DNA of 64,000 nucleotides from an uncultured Lachnospiraceae bacterium (lineage in GTDB: Bacteria; Bacillota; Clostridia; Lachnospirales; Lachnospiraceae). A model generated the notes under the pieces. It did not search any database. It was given only the letters and a program-made list of their open reading frames with translations, and had not been told where the DNA came from. Within the stretch, counting starts at the first letter, position 1. Every line of letters begins with the position of its first letter. Of the stretch, positions 35,025 to 43,319 are shown one piece after another. The stretch covers positions 101,922 through 165,921 of the forward strand of contig CALGVA010000017.1 of the NCBI GenBank assembly GCA_937920345.1. Reading direction: 5' to 3'. The position numbers were made by a program, and so were the translations under genes.

Positions 35025-35537
35025 TTACAACGCTTCTACCAATTTATGTATGATTTTTAGTTTCATATCCTTACTACACTTCTTTTCCGTCTGATATAGA
35101 AATATCTTTATAATCCTGTCCATAAAATCATCAGGGAGAATATTGCTCTTAAATTGATTACAAGCATAACAAGCCGTTTGCAGATTTTCCATAGAATCTT
35201 CACCGCCCATTGATAAAGGCACAATATGATCTAAAGTCATTTCCTCAAACAATAACCGCTGACCGCATAACTCGCACCGTCCACCAGATTTATTGTATAT
35301 GATTTTCCGCTCTTCATCAGAATAGCTTTTCCGCTTGATTTTGGCTTTATTCTTCTCTGTATCTATATAATAGTATCCAGCGCATTTTCCAGGCGTTTTA
35401 TTCCTTTGGTTAATCGCCCTCTCTACTGAATAAAAATCCTGTGCCTGTTCTATGTCTGCCACTTTAATTACTGCACCAGTCCTATTGTGCGCTATGTAGA
35501 ATTTTCCATTCGTTAATAAAATCGCCATATTATCCAC
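35025..35537 (-). CDS. HNH endonuclease
   Basis: 170 residues. The C-terminal half is a standard zinc-bound HNH fold: RCELCGQ, then TLDHIVPLSMGG, then NLQTACYACNQFKS (Asn and the C-x2-C). The His in DHIV and the NLQ/CN segment form the beta-beta-alpha metal site. The N-terminal half is a small separate domain. A phage HNH enzyme may assist packaging or act as a homing nuclease. Confidence 0.85.
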   Translation of the reverse strand: MDNMAILLTNGKFYIAHNRTGAVIKVADIEQAQDFYSVERAINQRNKTPGKCAGYYYIDTEKNKAKIKRKSYSDEERKIIYNKSGGRCELCGQRLLFEEMTLDHIVPLSMGGEDSMENLQTACYACNQFKSNILPDDFMDRIIKIFLYQTEKKCSKDMKLKIIHKLVEAL

Positions 35538-35589
35538 CTTCCTAATGATGTAGACTGCCTATATTTCAGACAGTCCACACAATCCGCTA

Positions 35590-35898
35590 TTATCTTTCAC
35601 TTGGGAAACATACCGTTGTAGCATTATCTCCGGCATTTTCCGATATTCTGTTTGTAATGATCCAGATTTTACCTTTGCAAGTCTCATATGCTGCCAATAA
35701 GTACAAATCATCAGGATATTTTAACGCTTCCTCATTCGTCTTTTTATCCGCATCATTCAGATTTCCCCAATCTTTGACCGCATACCGCTGTAAGGATAAA
35801 TTGACCTCTGCCGCAAATCGGCTATTTTCCTTCATAGCATCATTGATTCCATGTGTAACAACTACTTTTCCCATATTGAAAAATTTTGATGCAAGCAT
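35590..35898 (-). CDS. Conserved 'plasmid-related' small protein
   Basis: 102 residues from ATG 35898 (GGTGGAAATAA upstream). The sequence FNMGKVVVTHGINDAMKENS, SLQRYAVKDWG, then YETCKGKIWIITNRIS belongs to a short family common on Firmicutes plasmids and conjugative elements, without known activity. Confidence 0.7.
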   Translation of the reverse strand: MLASKFFNMGKVVVTHGINDAMKENSRFAAEVNLSLQRYAVKDWGNLNDADKKTNEEALKYPDDLYLLAAYETCKGKIWIITNRISENAGDNATTVCFPSER

Positions 35899-35918
35899 AT
35901 TTATTTCCACCTTTCCGA

Positions 35919-36152
35919 TTAAACTAATCCGCACAAGCAAGCCATTTTATATATTGGATTCCTTGCAATTTTCCGTCTACGCTCTGCCTCTGCCCTTGCT
36001 TTCCGTTCCACCCTATCCATATAAGCAAGCCTATTATCCATTTCCAAATATTCCACCATCTGAAGCGGTGTAAGTGCGTTGTATGGCGTTTTAAGGTTCC
36101 GATCTATGATCTGGTTTCCGTCTGGTGTATCTATGATTCTAAATTCAAACAT
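35919..36152 (-). CDS. Small conserved mobile-element protein
   Basis: 77 residues: a short beta start (FEFRIIDTPDGNQIIDRNLK) with TPYNALTPLQMVEYLEMD, then a basic coiled region (RVERKARAEAERRRK). Found beside the previous family in mobile elements to my knowledge; role unknown. Confidence 0.6.
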   Translation of the reverse strand: MFEFRIIDTPDGNQIIDRNLKTPYNALTPLQMVEYLEMDNRLAYMDRVERKARAEAERRRKIARNPIYKMACLCGLV

Positions 36153-36172
36153 AATATTTTCCGTCCTTTCTA

Positions 36173-36730
36173 TTATCCATATAACCGCTGATTTTCCATC
36201 ACATCAGCCACAACATTTTTAATTTTTCCAAACTGCTTGTATACCCTTTTCGGCTTTAATCCGCTATTTTCAGCTATTTCTTTGAGTGAGTAGCCTTGTA
36301 GCTTATCAAAGAAAATCCGCTGTTGCTCTGCTGTCAAAATGCTTTCTATCTGTTTAATGGTTTCGTCATATTCCAATGATGAAAGATTTTCCATTCCGCT
36401 GATTGATTGTCCTATATAAGCATCTATCTCATTAAAGCTAATATCCGCACCACATTCAGAACTTCTTTTTTGTGCTTTCTGTTCCCTAAAATGCATATAT
36501 ACCGCACGTTTCATATACATATAGGAAACGGATTCAAAGTTGCATTTTTCCCGCAATGTTTCATTATTCAAATAAATTTCCACACTCAATAGAAAATCGA
36601 AAACTACAATATCAAAAAATTCTTCCGCATCCAGTTTTGACAGTTTCAAAAACTTACTGATTAGATGATAATTTTCTGTTGCATATTGTCTTTCTGTTGG
36701 TGTAAGCGGTCTAATCTGTTTATTTTTCAT
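36173..36730 (-). CDS. Sigma-70-like regulator
   Basis: 185 residues. N-terminal helices (LISKFLKLSKLDAEEFFDIVVFDFLLSVEIYL) resemble region 2 of small sigma factors and the C-terminal 60 residues a region 4 HTH (LTAEQQRIFFDKLQGYSLKEIAENSGLKPKRVYKQF). It could direct host RNA polymerase to element promoters. It lies next to a second gene with the same N-terminal pattern. Confidence 0.65.
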   Translation of the reverse strand: MKNKQIRPLTPTERQYATENYHLISKFLKLSKLDAEEFFDIVVFDFLLSVEIYLNNETLREKCNFESVSYMYMKRAVYMHFREQKAQKRSSECGADISFNEIDAYIGQSISGMENLSSLEYDETIKQIESILTAEQQRIFFDKLQGYSLKEIAENSGLKPKRVYKQFGKIKNVVADVMENQRLYG

Positions 36731-36785
36731 TCGCTAACCTCCGTTTGTTGGGGAATTGCCACCGTTGACAATCCCCCATGTTTTA

Positions 36786-37424
36786 TTAAATTCCGAATAC
36801 CTCTTTAAAAATCCGTCTGAATCCTTCAATGTCTCTTTCTAAGTTGTAAAGGGTGTATCCATACGGGAATTGTTTTTCTGTCTTTCTCCATGTTTGATAT
36901 TGTGAATATCCTTCTATGAGTAAATCTAACTCGCATTTCAAATATTCGTTGACCTCGCCTTCATTACCCCAAAAGTCATCATCATAAGTGGTACATCTTT
37001 TATAAAACTCTCTAAACATTTCTTTGAAAATTACCTGTTTTTCAACGCTGATTTTTCGGTCTACTAACCATGCTTCAATCTGGTGTTCTTTTCCTTTTTC
37101 ATCTTCCATAGTATAATCAAGGCTTACTAAACCACCTTCAGGCATTCTTTTCGGTATTGTCATAGCCTTACAATAATTTGACCTTGCGCTGTCTAATGTT
37201 TTGAAAAGAACCGCCCCAAAATCATATTTTTGTAAGTGTGGTATGTTTAAATACTTCTTTACTGCTCTTAAATAGTGCAAAATCAAAATATCATACCATT
37301 CTTCTTGATCCAGTTTGTTTATCTTCATGTACTTAAAGAACTGGTCATAGTTTTCTAAATCGGCACTGAATGCCTTTTCTTCTGCTGTCAACGATTCCAT
37401 GTTTTTAAGATTGATTCTTTTCAT
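36786..37424 (-). CDS. Sigma-like paralog lacking a clear region 4
   Basis: 212 residues. Residues 25-80 (NYDQFFKYMKINKLDQEEWYDILILHYLRAVKKYL) align by eye with the N-terminus of the neighbouring sigma-like protein. The C-terminal part (about 135-212) is different and no HTH is obvious. It may be a co-factor or anti-sigma-like partner; this is uncertain. Confidence 0.5.
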   Translation of the reverse strand: MKRINLKNMESLTAEEKAFSADLENYDQFFKYMKINKLDQEEWYDILILHYLRAVKKYLNIPHLQKYDFGAVLFKTLDSARSNYCKAMTIPKRMPEGGLVSLDYTMEDEKGKEHQIEAWLVDRKISVEKQVIFKEMFREFYKRCTTYDDDFWGNEGEVNEYLKCELDLLIEGYSQYQTWRKTEKQFPYGYTLYNLERDIEGFRRIFKEVFGI

Positions 37425-37489
37425 AGGTCATACCTACCTTTCTTTGATATATTTGATTGATTGATTTGTACGGCTTTTAATTAGCCGAT

Positions 37490-37557
37490 AGGGTATGTGG
37501 GGAATCGAACCCCACACAAGAACCGTTTACCCTTTTACTGCCGAACTATTTCACCCT
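37490..37557 (-). other. Degenerate tRNA-like sequence
   Basis: The minus strand holds a perfect T-arm (TGGGG-TTCGATT-CCCCA) followed by CATACCCT, which pairs partly with AGGGTGA at the 5' end. The D and anticodon arms do not fold well and the length is only 68 nt. It overlaps the end of the 93-residue gene. It may be a decayed tRNA, a tRNA mimic or a former attachment site. Confidence 0.45.
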
Positions 37558-37827
37558 TAACACGTTATAAGAAGTAGTTTTTTCAAACGGCTTCAGATCC
37601 TCGCCTAAAATCTCTGTCAACTTCTCTTTGTCTAATGTCGTGCGGCTCTGTGGCTTGTAGGTGATTTTTGCATTTGGTACAAACTCTGTATCAAGTTCAT
37701 TCTCTGTCATGTACTCGATGATTGAATGCTCAACCGCCTTTAATTCGTTTTCAATTTCTTCTTTCATGGTTTTAAGGCTTCTTAACTCTTCTACCTTGCT
37801 TTCAAGTTCTTTCTTTGTCATACACAT
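37546..37827 (-). CDS. Small coiled-coil phage protein
   Basis: 93 residues. A coiled coil at 4-45 (MTKKELESKVEELRSLKTMK onward) precedes a beta-rich end (AKITYKPQSRTTLDKEKL, then TSYNVLRVK). The layout is like Gp157-type or nuclease-accessory phage proteins. Strong AGGAGG-type site upstream. It is transcribed from one arm of the divergent ACCCTAA promoter region. Confidence 0.6.
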   Translation of the reverse strand: MCMTKKELESKVEELRSLKTMKEEIENELKAVEHSIIEYMTENELDTEFVPNAKITYKPQSRTTLDKEKLTEILGEDLKPFEKTTSYNVLRVK

Positions 37828-37893
37828 AATAACTACCTCCTGATTTGATATATTTGATTGTTTTTGGTCTGTCTTGCTTGACCTTGTACCAAT

Positions 37894-38055
37894 ATTTTAA
37901 CCTATCATTAGGGTAATTTCAATATGCAGAATAACCAAACATTAGGGTTTTATTTTGTGCAATTTTAACCTAGTATTAGGGTAATTATGCACAACATAAA
38001 TACCCTAACTTTAGTACATTTGTATATTGAAAATACCCTAGCGTTTGGTTATAAT
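37894..38055. promoter_or_regulatory. Divergent promoters with ACCCTAA boxes in both spacers
   Basis: Minus promoter: TTGAAA (37917-37922), 17 nt, TAAAAT (37894-37899). Plus promoter: TTGAAA (38027-38032), 17 nt, TATAAT (38050-38055). Each spacer contains TACCCTA. Three more copies of the box (two ATTAGGGT near 37940 and 37973, one ACCCTAA near 38004) lie between. A single regulator could control both directions. Confidence 0.7.
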
Positions 38056-38103
38056 AGGCTTAACAAATCAATCAACTATATATTTTTAAGGAGGCAATCA
38101 CTT

Positions 38104-38622
38104 ATGAGTAAATACTTTAAAGATGTGAATACACTGGAAGAGTTAAGAAGACAGTACAGAGATTTATTAAAAAGGTTTCATCCTGACAACGCAAACGGAA
38201 GCACGGAAGCAACACAAGAAATCAATGCAGAATATGACAGACTATTCAAAGTATTAAAGGATAGACACGAAAATTCAGCGGACAACAAAGAGAACAACGC
38301 AAAGACAGATTTTAATAATATGAAATATGATTTTTCAGAGGATGCAAAGTTAAGGGAAGTATTACAGCAGATCATAACCTTTGAAGGTATCAACATAGAA
38401 ATAGTTGGTTGCTGGATATGGGTAGACGGTAACACATACGACTATAAGGACACATTAAAGAGTATCGGCTTTAAATGGGCGAGAGAGAAAAAGAAATGGT
38501 ACTTTCACACTGAAGCATTTAGAAAAAGAAGTCATAAAAAGTTAAGCATGGAAGACATACGGAACTACTACGGAAGTACAGAGGTAGAGACAGACGGAAC
38601 AAAGAGACTGAAACAAGCGTAA
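38104..38622 (+). CDS. J-domain (DnaJ-like) protein
   Basis: 172 residues from ATG 38104 (AGGAGGC upstream). An N-terminal J domain at about 1-60 has LLKRFHPDNANG with the HPD motif needed to stimulate DnaK. The C-terminal 100 residues (EGINIEIVGCWIWVDGNTYD, then KWAREKKKWYFHTEAFRK) match a short domain often attached to phage J proteins. It could recruit host Hsp70 to phage complexes. Transcribed from the plus arm of the divergent ACCCTAA promoters. Confidence 0.8.
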   Translation: MSKYFKDVNTLEELRRQYRDLLKRFHPDNANGSTEATQEINAEYDRLFKVLKDRHENSADNKENNAKTDFNNMKYDFSEDAKLREVLQQIITFEGINIEIVGCWIWVDGNTYDYKDTLKSIGFKWAREKKKWYFHTEAFRKRSHKKLSMEDIRNYYGSTEVETDGTKRLKQA

Positions 38623-38709
38623 CCGCAAGTAAAAAAATAAGGGTGTGACCAATGCAAACGGCTACACCCTGACACATAAAAAATATAAGAAAAGGAAGGT
38701 ATAAAGGAT

Positions 38710-38883
38710 ATGACAAGAGAACAATTTGAGAATAACACAAGCTGGAAAATGACTTTTGAAGAATATCAAAAATGCGATTGTACACAATGCGACAATAAAG
38801 ATTGTGTACACCGTAACGCTTTTAGGCGTGTGCCTGTTATTGATGGCGGTTTAGGCTTATGCCCTAACTTGAAAGAATCATAA
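38710..38883 (+). CDS. Small cysteine-rich protein
   Basis: 57 residues. CDCTQCDNKDCVHRN and a final GLCPNL give five or six potential zinc ligands. AGGAAGG upstream. Second gene of the J-protein transcript. Role unknown. Confidence 0.6.
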   Translation: MTREQFENNTSWKMTFEEYQKCDCTQCDNKDCVHRNAFRRVPVIDGGLGLCPNLKES

Positions 38884-38914
38884 AATATCATTCATGCAAA
38901 GGAGATCAAACACT

Positions 38915-39175
38915 ATGAAAAAAACATTTAAAACTATCGGCATTATCGCAACTATGGGAGTTATGCTTGTATGTGCTTATCTGTTAGGCACTACGCAAGC
39001 GGAAACAATAACAGAAGTACAGACAGTGACAGAAACAAGGGAAGTTATACCAGATGGATATATACCGCTTGATAATAGTATTGTGGATATGGATGCAGTA
39101 ATTGACTTTTCGGCTACTGAATACGGCTTGCAACTGTACTTTGAAGATGGAAGCGGTTACTTTTGGGAACGATAA
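38915..39175 (+). CDS. Small membrane-anchored or secreted protein
   Basis: 86 residues from ATG 38915; an earlier ATG lies inside the AAAGGAG ribosome site. N-terminal signal anchor (KKTFKTIGIIATMGVMLVCA) then a polar domain with ETREVIPDGYIPLDNS and an aromatic end. Similar short exported proteins occur in Clostridial elements. Confidence 0.6.
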   Translation: MKKTFKTIGIIATMGVMLVCAYLLGTTQAETITEVQTVTETREVIPDGYIPLDNSIVDMDAVIDFSATEYGLQLYFEDGSGYFWER

Positions 39176-39198
39176 ACAGATATTCAATGATATATGAT

Positions 39199-39232
39199 AA
39201 AGGCTATGTGCTTTAATGCTCATAGTCTTTTT
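39199..39232 (+). terminator. Terminator of the J-protein operon
   Basis: AAAGGCTATG and CATAGTCTTT with a 12-nt loop, then TT on the plus strand, 24 nt after the last stop. Confidence 0.7.
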
Positions 39233-39726
39233 ATGTGCGGTTTATTTGCTTATATTTGCATAGTTATCATGCGATTTTAGGCTTATTTTCGGCTTGTAAT
39301 GGCTTCATTGATACATTTTAGGGCAACGCCTGGAAAATGGCTAGAATCGGCGTGTAACGTGCTTATTTGTAGCTTTATGCGGTCTGTATGATGGTATAGG
39401 GGCAGCAGTCGCAAGGGTGTATGCCGGTAGGTTTACATTATTAAAATCTGACTTTATTCTGCTAAAGCCCCTATCTAATCTTCGCACACAATACGCCTCA
39501 TTTTTGATATCGAACGAACTAATAGGGGGTAGGTTTCCGTTCAAAATATAAAATCCTATATATAAGGGTATACCCTCTATAAAATACGCCTTTAAATATC
39601 CCTAAAAATATAACATACATATTAAAATTTCAAACACAATACATTTTCCCTATCAACTTATCTATTACAGTCATTTGCTATGAAATCCATAGACACACCA
39701 TTGATTATTAATGATAAAACTTGTTT
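39233..39726. other. Structured non-coding stretch
   Basis: No supported gene. ATAGGGGC (39396-39403) and GCCCCTAT (39467-39474) can pair over 78 nt, extended inside by AGCAG (39404) and CTGCT (39459). The local GC is higher than the surroundings. A structured RNA or a single-strand-active origin is possible. Confidence 0.4.
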
Positions 39727-40110
39727 CTATTCTACTTTTCTAAAAGTCCAATTATCATCTTTAATTATATATTCGCCATTTTCTATAACAATGCTGTATT
39801 GTTTTTTTGATTCATTACCTTCACTATCATTATATGAATAATAAAAATATGCCTTATCAGGAACATAAACAATATCTTTTGCTCCTTCATCATCTTTTCC
39901 TTCCATACTCAAATTTGCCTTATCATTTTCAATAGTCAAGATAAAATCAAATTCTGTATCGCCTGTTTTCCATGTGCCATTAAGAATTTCTGACATTTCT
40001 TCTTCACTTTGAAATATACCACTTTTTTTATTGGTTCCATCACACCCAGATAATAATATCATTACAGAAATAATGCAAATAATTAAAACTAATGATTTTT
40101 GATACTTCAT
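39727..40110 (-). CDS. Lipoprotein
   Basis: 127 residues. Signal peptide (YQKSLVLIICIISVMILL) ends in lipobox LSGC, so the mature protein starts at Cys23 anchored to the membrane. The rest is acidic and beta-rich (WKTGDTEFDFILTIENDKAN). It is a lone gene, transcribed from the side of the second double-dyad operator; a surface role such as superinfection exclusion is only a guess. Confidence 0.75.
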   Translation of the reverse strand: MKYQKSLVLIICIISVMILLSGCDGTNKKSGIFQSEEEMSEILNGTWKTGDTEFDFILTIENDKANLSMEGKDDEGAKDIVYVPDKAYFYYSYNDSEGNESKKQYSIVIENGEYIIKDDNWTFRKVE

Positions 40111-40247
40111 TTTTTATTCCTCGCTTTTAATACCAAATCAAATATAGGGGGGTAGGGGGTATGTTTAAATCTCCCATATAATTACCACCCTATGCCACCA
40201 TATACCCCTATATAGAACTCTCAATTTTACCGAACATTTTCACCGCA

Positions 40248-40328
40248 TCCCAATAAATGTAATAAAACATACAGATTTTGGGATAGATAGTATCCTAATA
40301 AATGTAAGAAATCATACAATAAATGGGA
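40248..40328. promoter_or_regulatory. Double-dyad operator, copy B
   Basis: Two 36-bp inverted repeats at 40248-40283 and 40293-40328, starts 45 bp apart, exactly as in copy A. The right dyad continues into TTATAT in both copies. It lies about 140 nt upstream of the lipoprotein gene. Confidence 0.7.
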
Positions 40329-40477
40329 TTATATCACTACACAAATTCTTCTTACTAGAAATATTCTTTTCTATGTCATTATGGATTACTGGTACATGGT
40401 ATATTATACTAAATACCACTCCAGCAATCAACAATTTTCAGTGTTTATTCTGGTTTGATAAATCAGTAAAAAAAAAT

Positions 40478-40514
40478 AGCTATATCAGATAAAGTATTGT
40501 TATCCAATATAGCC
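40478..40514 (-). terminator. Terminator after the coiled-coil gene
   Basis: AGCTATAT and ATATAGCC arms, followed on the minus strand by about nine T residues. It closes the minus-strand operon that starts with the primase or its neighbours. Confidence 0.7.
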
Positions 40515-40590
40515 ATAGTTCTATTATGGGGGGCAGGTTTTCATCAGAAAATTCTAAGTACCTACTATATAATGGTATATACCCCAAATA

Positions 40591-41031
40591 TCAACTGAAA
40601 TACGTCTTATTCCGTTCCCTCTTTACCGCTTCTATCCCCTTATCCATCAATCTCCTATTCCGATCCATAAAAGCATCCCATGATTTACTATCTTCTTCTT
40701 TTTTCTCTGCATTCCTGATACCTCTGTTTACTGCACTTACCATCTCTTTTGTCCTGTATGCGTCTTCTGACTTTCTTTTCACACTCTCATCATGAATATT
40801 CTGTAAGGTCTGATTATGTTTTTCTTTCTGCTGGTTTTCTCTCGCCATTGCTTTTTCAATATAAGAATCAAGAATACTATTACTACGCTGTACTCTTTCT
40901 TTCTCTGCTTCTTCTTTCTGTTCCATTGCCAATCTGTTTGCTCTAAGCCTGTCACGTTCCTTGCGGTCACGCTCTGCACATACTGATTTAATCATGTTTA
41001 ATGTAGAATTTGTTGTATTTGTCTTATTCAT
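40591..41031 (-). CDS. Coiled-coil protein
   Basis: 146 residues from ATG 41031 with GGAGGATA upstream. Almost entirely charged helix rich in R, E and K (CAERDRKERDRLRANRLAME), so a long coiled coil. No domain recognised. Confidence 0.55.
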   Translation of the reverse strand: MNKTNTTNSTLNMIKSVCAERDRKERDRLRANRLAMEQKEEAEKERVQRSNSILDSYIEKAMARENQQKEKHNQTLQNIHDESVKRKSEDAYRTKEMVSAVNRGIRNAEKKEEDSKSWDAFMDRNRRLMDKGIEAVKRERNKTYFS

Positions 41032-41048
41032 TGTAATATCCTCCAATC

Positions 41049-41240
41049 TTAATATCTCAATAAGTTCTTTTCAACTTCCATCTCTGCTTCAAGCTGTACC
41101 CGTTTCTCATTGATTCTGCATAATTCCTGATTATCATGGTTGATATGCGCTATAGATGCCTCCGTATCTAATCGGTGAAACTTCTCCGCATATTCATCCT
41201 CAATCAGTCTGGTTTTAATTCTTCTTTCAAAATCTGTCAT
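41049..41240 (-). CDS. Small helical protein
   Basis: 63 residues, charged helices (DFERRIKTRLIEDEYAEKFH and QLEAEMEVEKNLL). GGAGGAC upstream. It sits between the NUMOD4-type protein and the coiled-coil gene in one operon. Confidence 0.5.
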   Translation of the reverse strand: MTDFERRIKTRLIEDEYAEKFHRLDTEASIAHINHDNQELCRINEKRVQLEAEMEVEKNLLRY

Positions 41241-41261
41241 TGTTAAATGTCCTCCTGTAAT

Positions 41262-42473
41262 TTATTTTTCTATATATGGTTTTACTTCATAACGCATAAG
41301 AGCATCAAAAACTCTTTGTGGAATATAATTTTTATACTTTACAGCCATTACCGTAATATCTGCCTTTTTGATGATTCTATATTCCTCAAATGCTTCTTCT
41401 GGTGTATTCCATTCTTCAAGTTTAGCTGGTTCATCATGACCAAACGGCGTGATTTCCCCATAGTACATATGAGTATCTGGATTGTACCGTACTCCAAGAG
41501 GCAAATCGGCAGCATTCGTATACTCAGGATTATCATGTTTCTTGCAGTTTGTTAGCATTGCATTTATTGTTACGGGAACAATACAGCAATTATCAGAGGA
41601 ATATTCTTTGCTTCCATTGCCAAATAAATCCTTATCCACCACCATTATTTCATCTTTTACTGGATAATAATTTTCTAAGTACCAGTCAATAAACAATTCC
41701 GGATTTTCAAGCCATTCTTTACATATGGTTGCCCCATCGTAACAATCATGGTAATTGGTATACTTATCCCTCTTATAACATCTATTGTATATGCCCTGAT
41801 AAACCGCATACGCCTTACTTCTGGCTTTGTTTGGGTATTCATAATATTCTTGTTTTATCTCAATATCATCAATAGTCTTTCTGCCATACATTAAATCATC
41901 ATAATCTTTGCTTGATACATAGACCAGATTCTTATAATAAAAATTGTTTTTATCGCCATCAATAAACCAGATTTTTGTGTAATTATTAGGATTTTTCAGA
42001 AATATTTTACCCATTAAATTCTTTGTATAATGATCTTCCATATTTGCGCTACCATCAATATCAAAGAAATTCATCGTATAATGATTTGCTACACTATGCA
42101 CATGATATTTAAACGGATTCCGCAGATTATTTACCACTCTTCCATAGTTAGAAATCCAGTAATTATATGTACCTTCAATCTGCACAAATGTTTCAAATAC
42201 ATTAATCAGTTTCACATTGATGGGATTGTCATTTTCTTCTATATCTTCGGCAAACTGAACATTATTATTTTCATCAAGTACTTTCATTTTTGTAGGCATT
42301 TTAGGCTTCAACTGCCTGTTTTTTTCACACCGCTTGCATATCTGGTTATAAATCTTTGTTTTGTTCTTATTGATAGAAGACACCTCAAAATGGCACAAAG
42401 GCAGTATCTTTCCACACTCACTGCAATATCTGTATTTTGATGTATCTAATCCTGTTAAATCTTTTCTACTCAT
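41262..42473 (-). CDS. Zinc-ribbon, NUMOD4-like and AP2/HNH-like fusion protein
   Basis: 403 residues. The N-terminal zinc ribbon has C-x2-C ... C-x2-C (YCSECGKILPLCHF, then ICKRCEK). The middle (FVQIEGTYNYWISNYGRVVN) is NUMOD4-like and is followed by a homing-nuclease type HNH_3-like stretch (YWISN... KNLMGKIFLKNPNNYTKIWF). The C-terminal 200 residues match the array family with YSSDNCCIVP and PLGVRYN, ending IPQRVFDALMRYEV. It is a larger relative of the array proteins and probably a homing endonuclease or descendant. Confidence 0.65.
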   Translation of the reverse strand: MSRKDLTGLDTSKYRYCSECGKILPLCHFEVSSINKNKTKIYNQICKRCEKNRQLKPKMPTKMKVLDENNNVQFAEDIEENDNPINVKLINVFETFVQIEGTYNYWISNYGRVVNNLRNPFKYHVHSVANHYTMNFFDIDGSANMEDHYTKNLMGKIFLKNPNNYTKIWFIDGDKNNFYYKNLVYVSSKDYDDLMYGRKTIDDIEIKQEYYEYPNKARSKAYAVYQGIYNRCYKRDKYTNYHDCYDGATICKEWLENPELFIDWYLENYYPVKDEIMVVDKDLFGNGSKEYSSDNCCIVPVTINAMLTNCKKHDNPEYTNAADLPLGVRYNPDTHMYYGEITPFGHDEPAKLEEWNTPEEAFEEYRIIKKADITVMAVKYKNYIPQRVFDALMRYEVKPYIEK

Positions 42474-42713
42474 TGTTACTTATAAAAATTCCTTTCAATT
42501 TCGATATGTCTTTAGATAACTCACCACAATTTTGTGGTCAGCTAATAATTGAGCATCCCGATTGTATGCTCTGAATCCTATTCATAATAAAAAAGACACT
42601 ACGATTGATTCATACTGTCTCTGATTTTGTTTGATTATTCAGTTTTTAATGTTTTCCCCAAAATTGGGGAAATCTTAATTTTGATATTTACCTCAAATTC
42701 TATAAATCAATAA

Positions 42714-43319
42714 TCAATCTGTTATCTCAACTTCCCACTTCAGCATTGCCTTATATAATCTATCTGGTATTCGTTCTTTGTATTCTTCAGCAACTTCTTT
42801 GATATAACATTCCTTGTAAAATTTATATTCATAAAATGCTTCTATAGGCGTTGTGCAACGTGCAACCTTTATACTTTTGCCATTATAAGTCATATTTGCA
42901 ATATACCGCTTTTTCTGCCTGTCATAATAAACACCTACTGGAAATTCACCACGAATTTTATTTGCAGTTACAAATAGTGTATTTACCCTTTGTGGAACGA
43001 ATACACAAGTATCTGGACTATAAATTTTATTATTTTTCAGAAGAATATCTTTATCAAGTTCCATACGTTCATCACTTATACTGTAATAATTTTGCAAATA
43101 CCATTCATTAAATCTAAAAAGACTATGCCATTCTTCACAAACAGCACAGTCCTTATATCTTGGCTCTACCTTATGCACTTTTTCATCATAACACCTTTGC
43201 AGCATCATTCTCCATGTACGGTAACTTGGGATGTCGATTAGCTTTACATCTTCAAATTCTTTACCGTAATAACCGATTCCATAATATAATCGGACTAATC
43301 CATCTTTTGTTTTTGACAA
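42714..43319 (-). CDS. AP2/HNH-like phage protein (solo copy)
   Basis: 201 residues, the best preserved family member: GIGYYGKEF, then W-R-M-M-L-Q-R-C-Y, CEEWHSLFRFNEWY, LDKDILLKNN, YSPDTCVFVPQRVNTLF, then the AP2 half (FPVGVYYDRQKKRYIANMTY, PIEAFYEYKF) and IPDRLYKAM. It overlaps the end of the primase gene by 25 nt in another frame, as mobile homing genes often do. Confidence 0.75.
   Translation of the reverse strand: MSKTKDGLVRLYYGIGYYGKEFEDVKLIDIPSYRTWRMMLQRCYDEKVHKVEPRYKDCAVCEEWHSLFRFNEWYLQNYYSISDERMELDKDILLKNNKIYSPDTCVFVPQRVNTLFVTANKIRGEFPVGVYYDRQKKRYIANMTYNGKSIKVARCTTPIEAFYEYKFYKECYIKEVAEEYKERIPDRLYKAMLKWEVEITD

Noticed and set aside
39341..39544. Minus-strand open frame of 67 codons
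   Set aside because: No ribosome site or family pattern, and it lies over a region with long-range pairing.
41262..43319. Functional HNH homing endonucleases
   Set aside because: A full His-Asn-His triad could not be traced, so the proteins are named AP2/HNH-like only.
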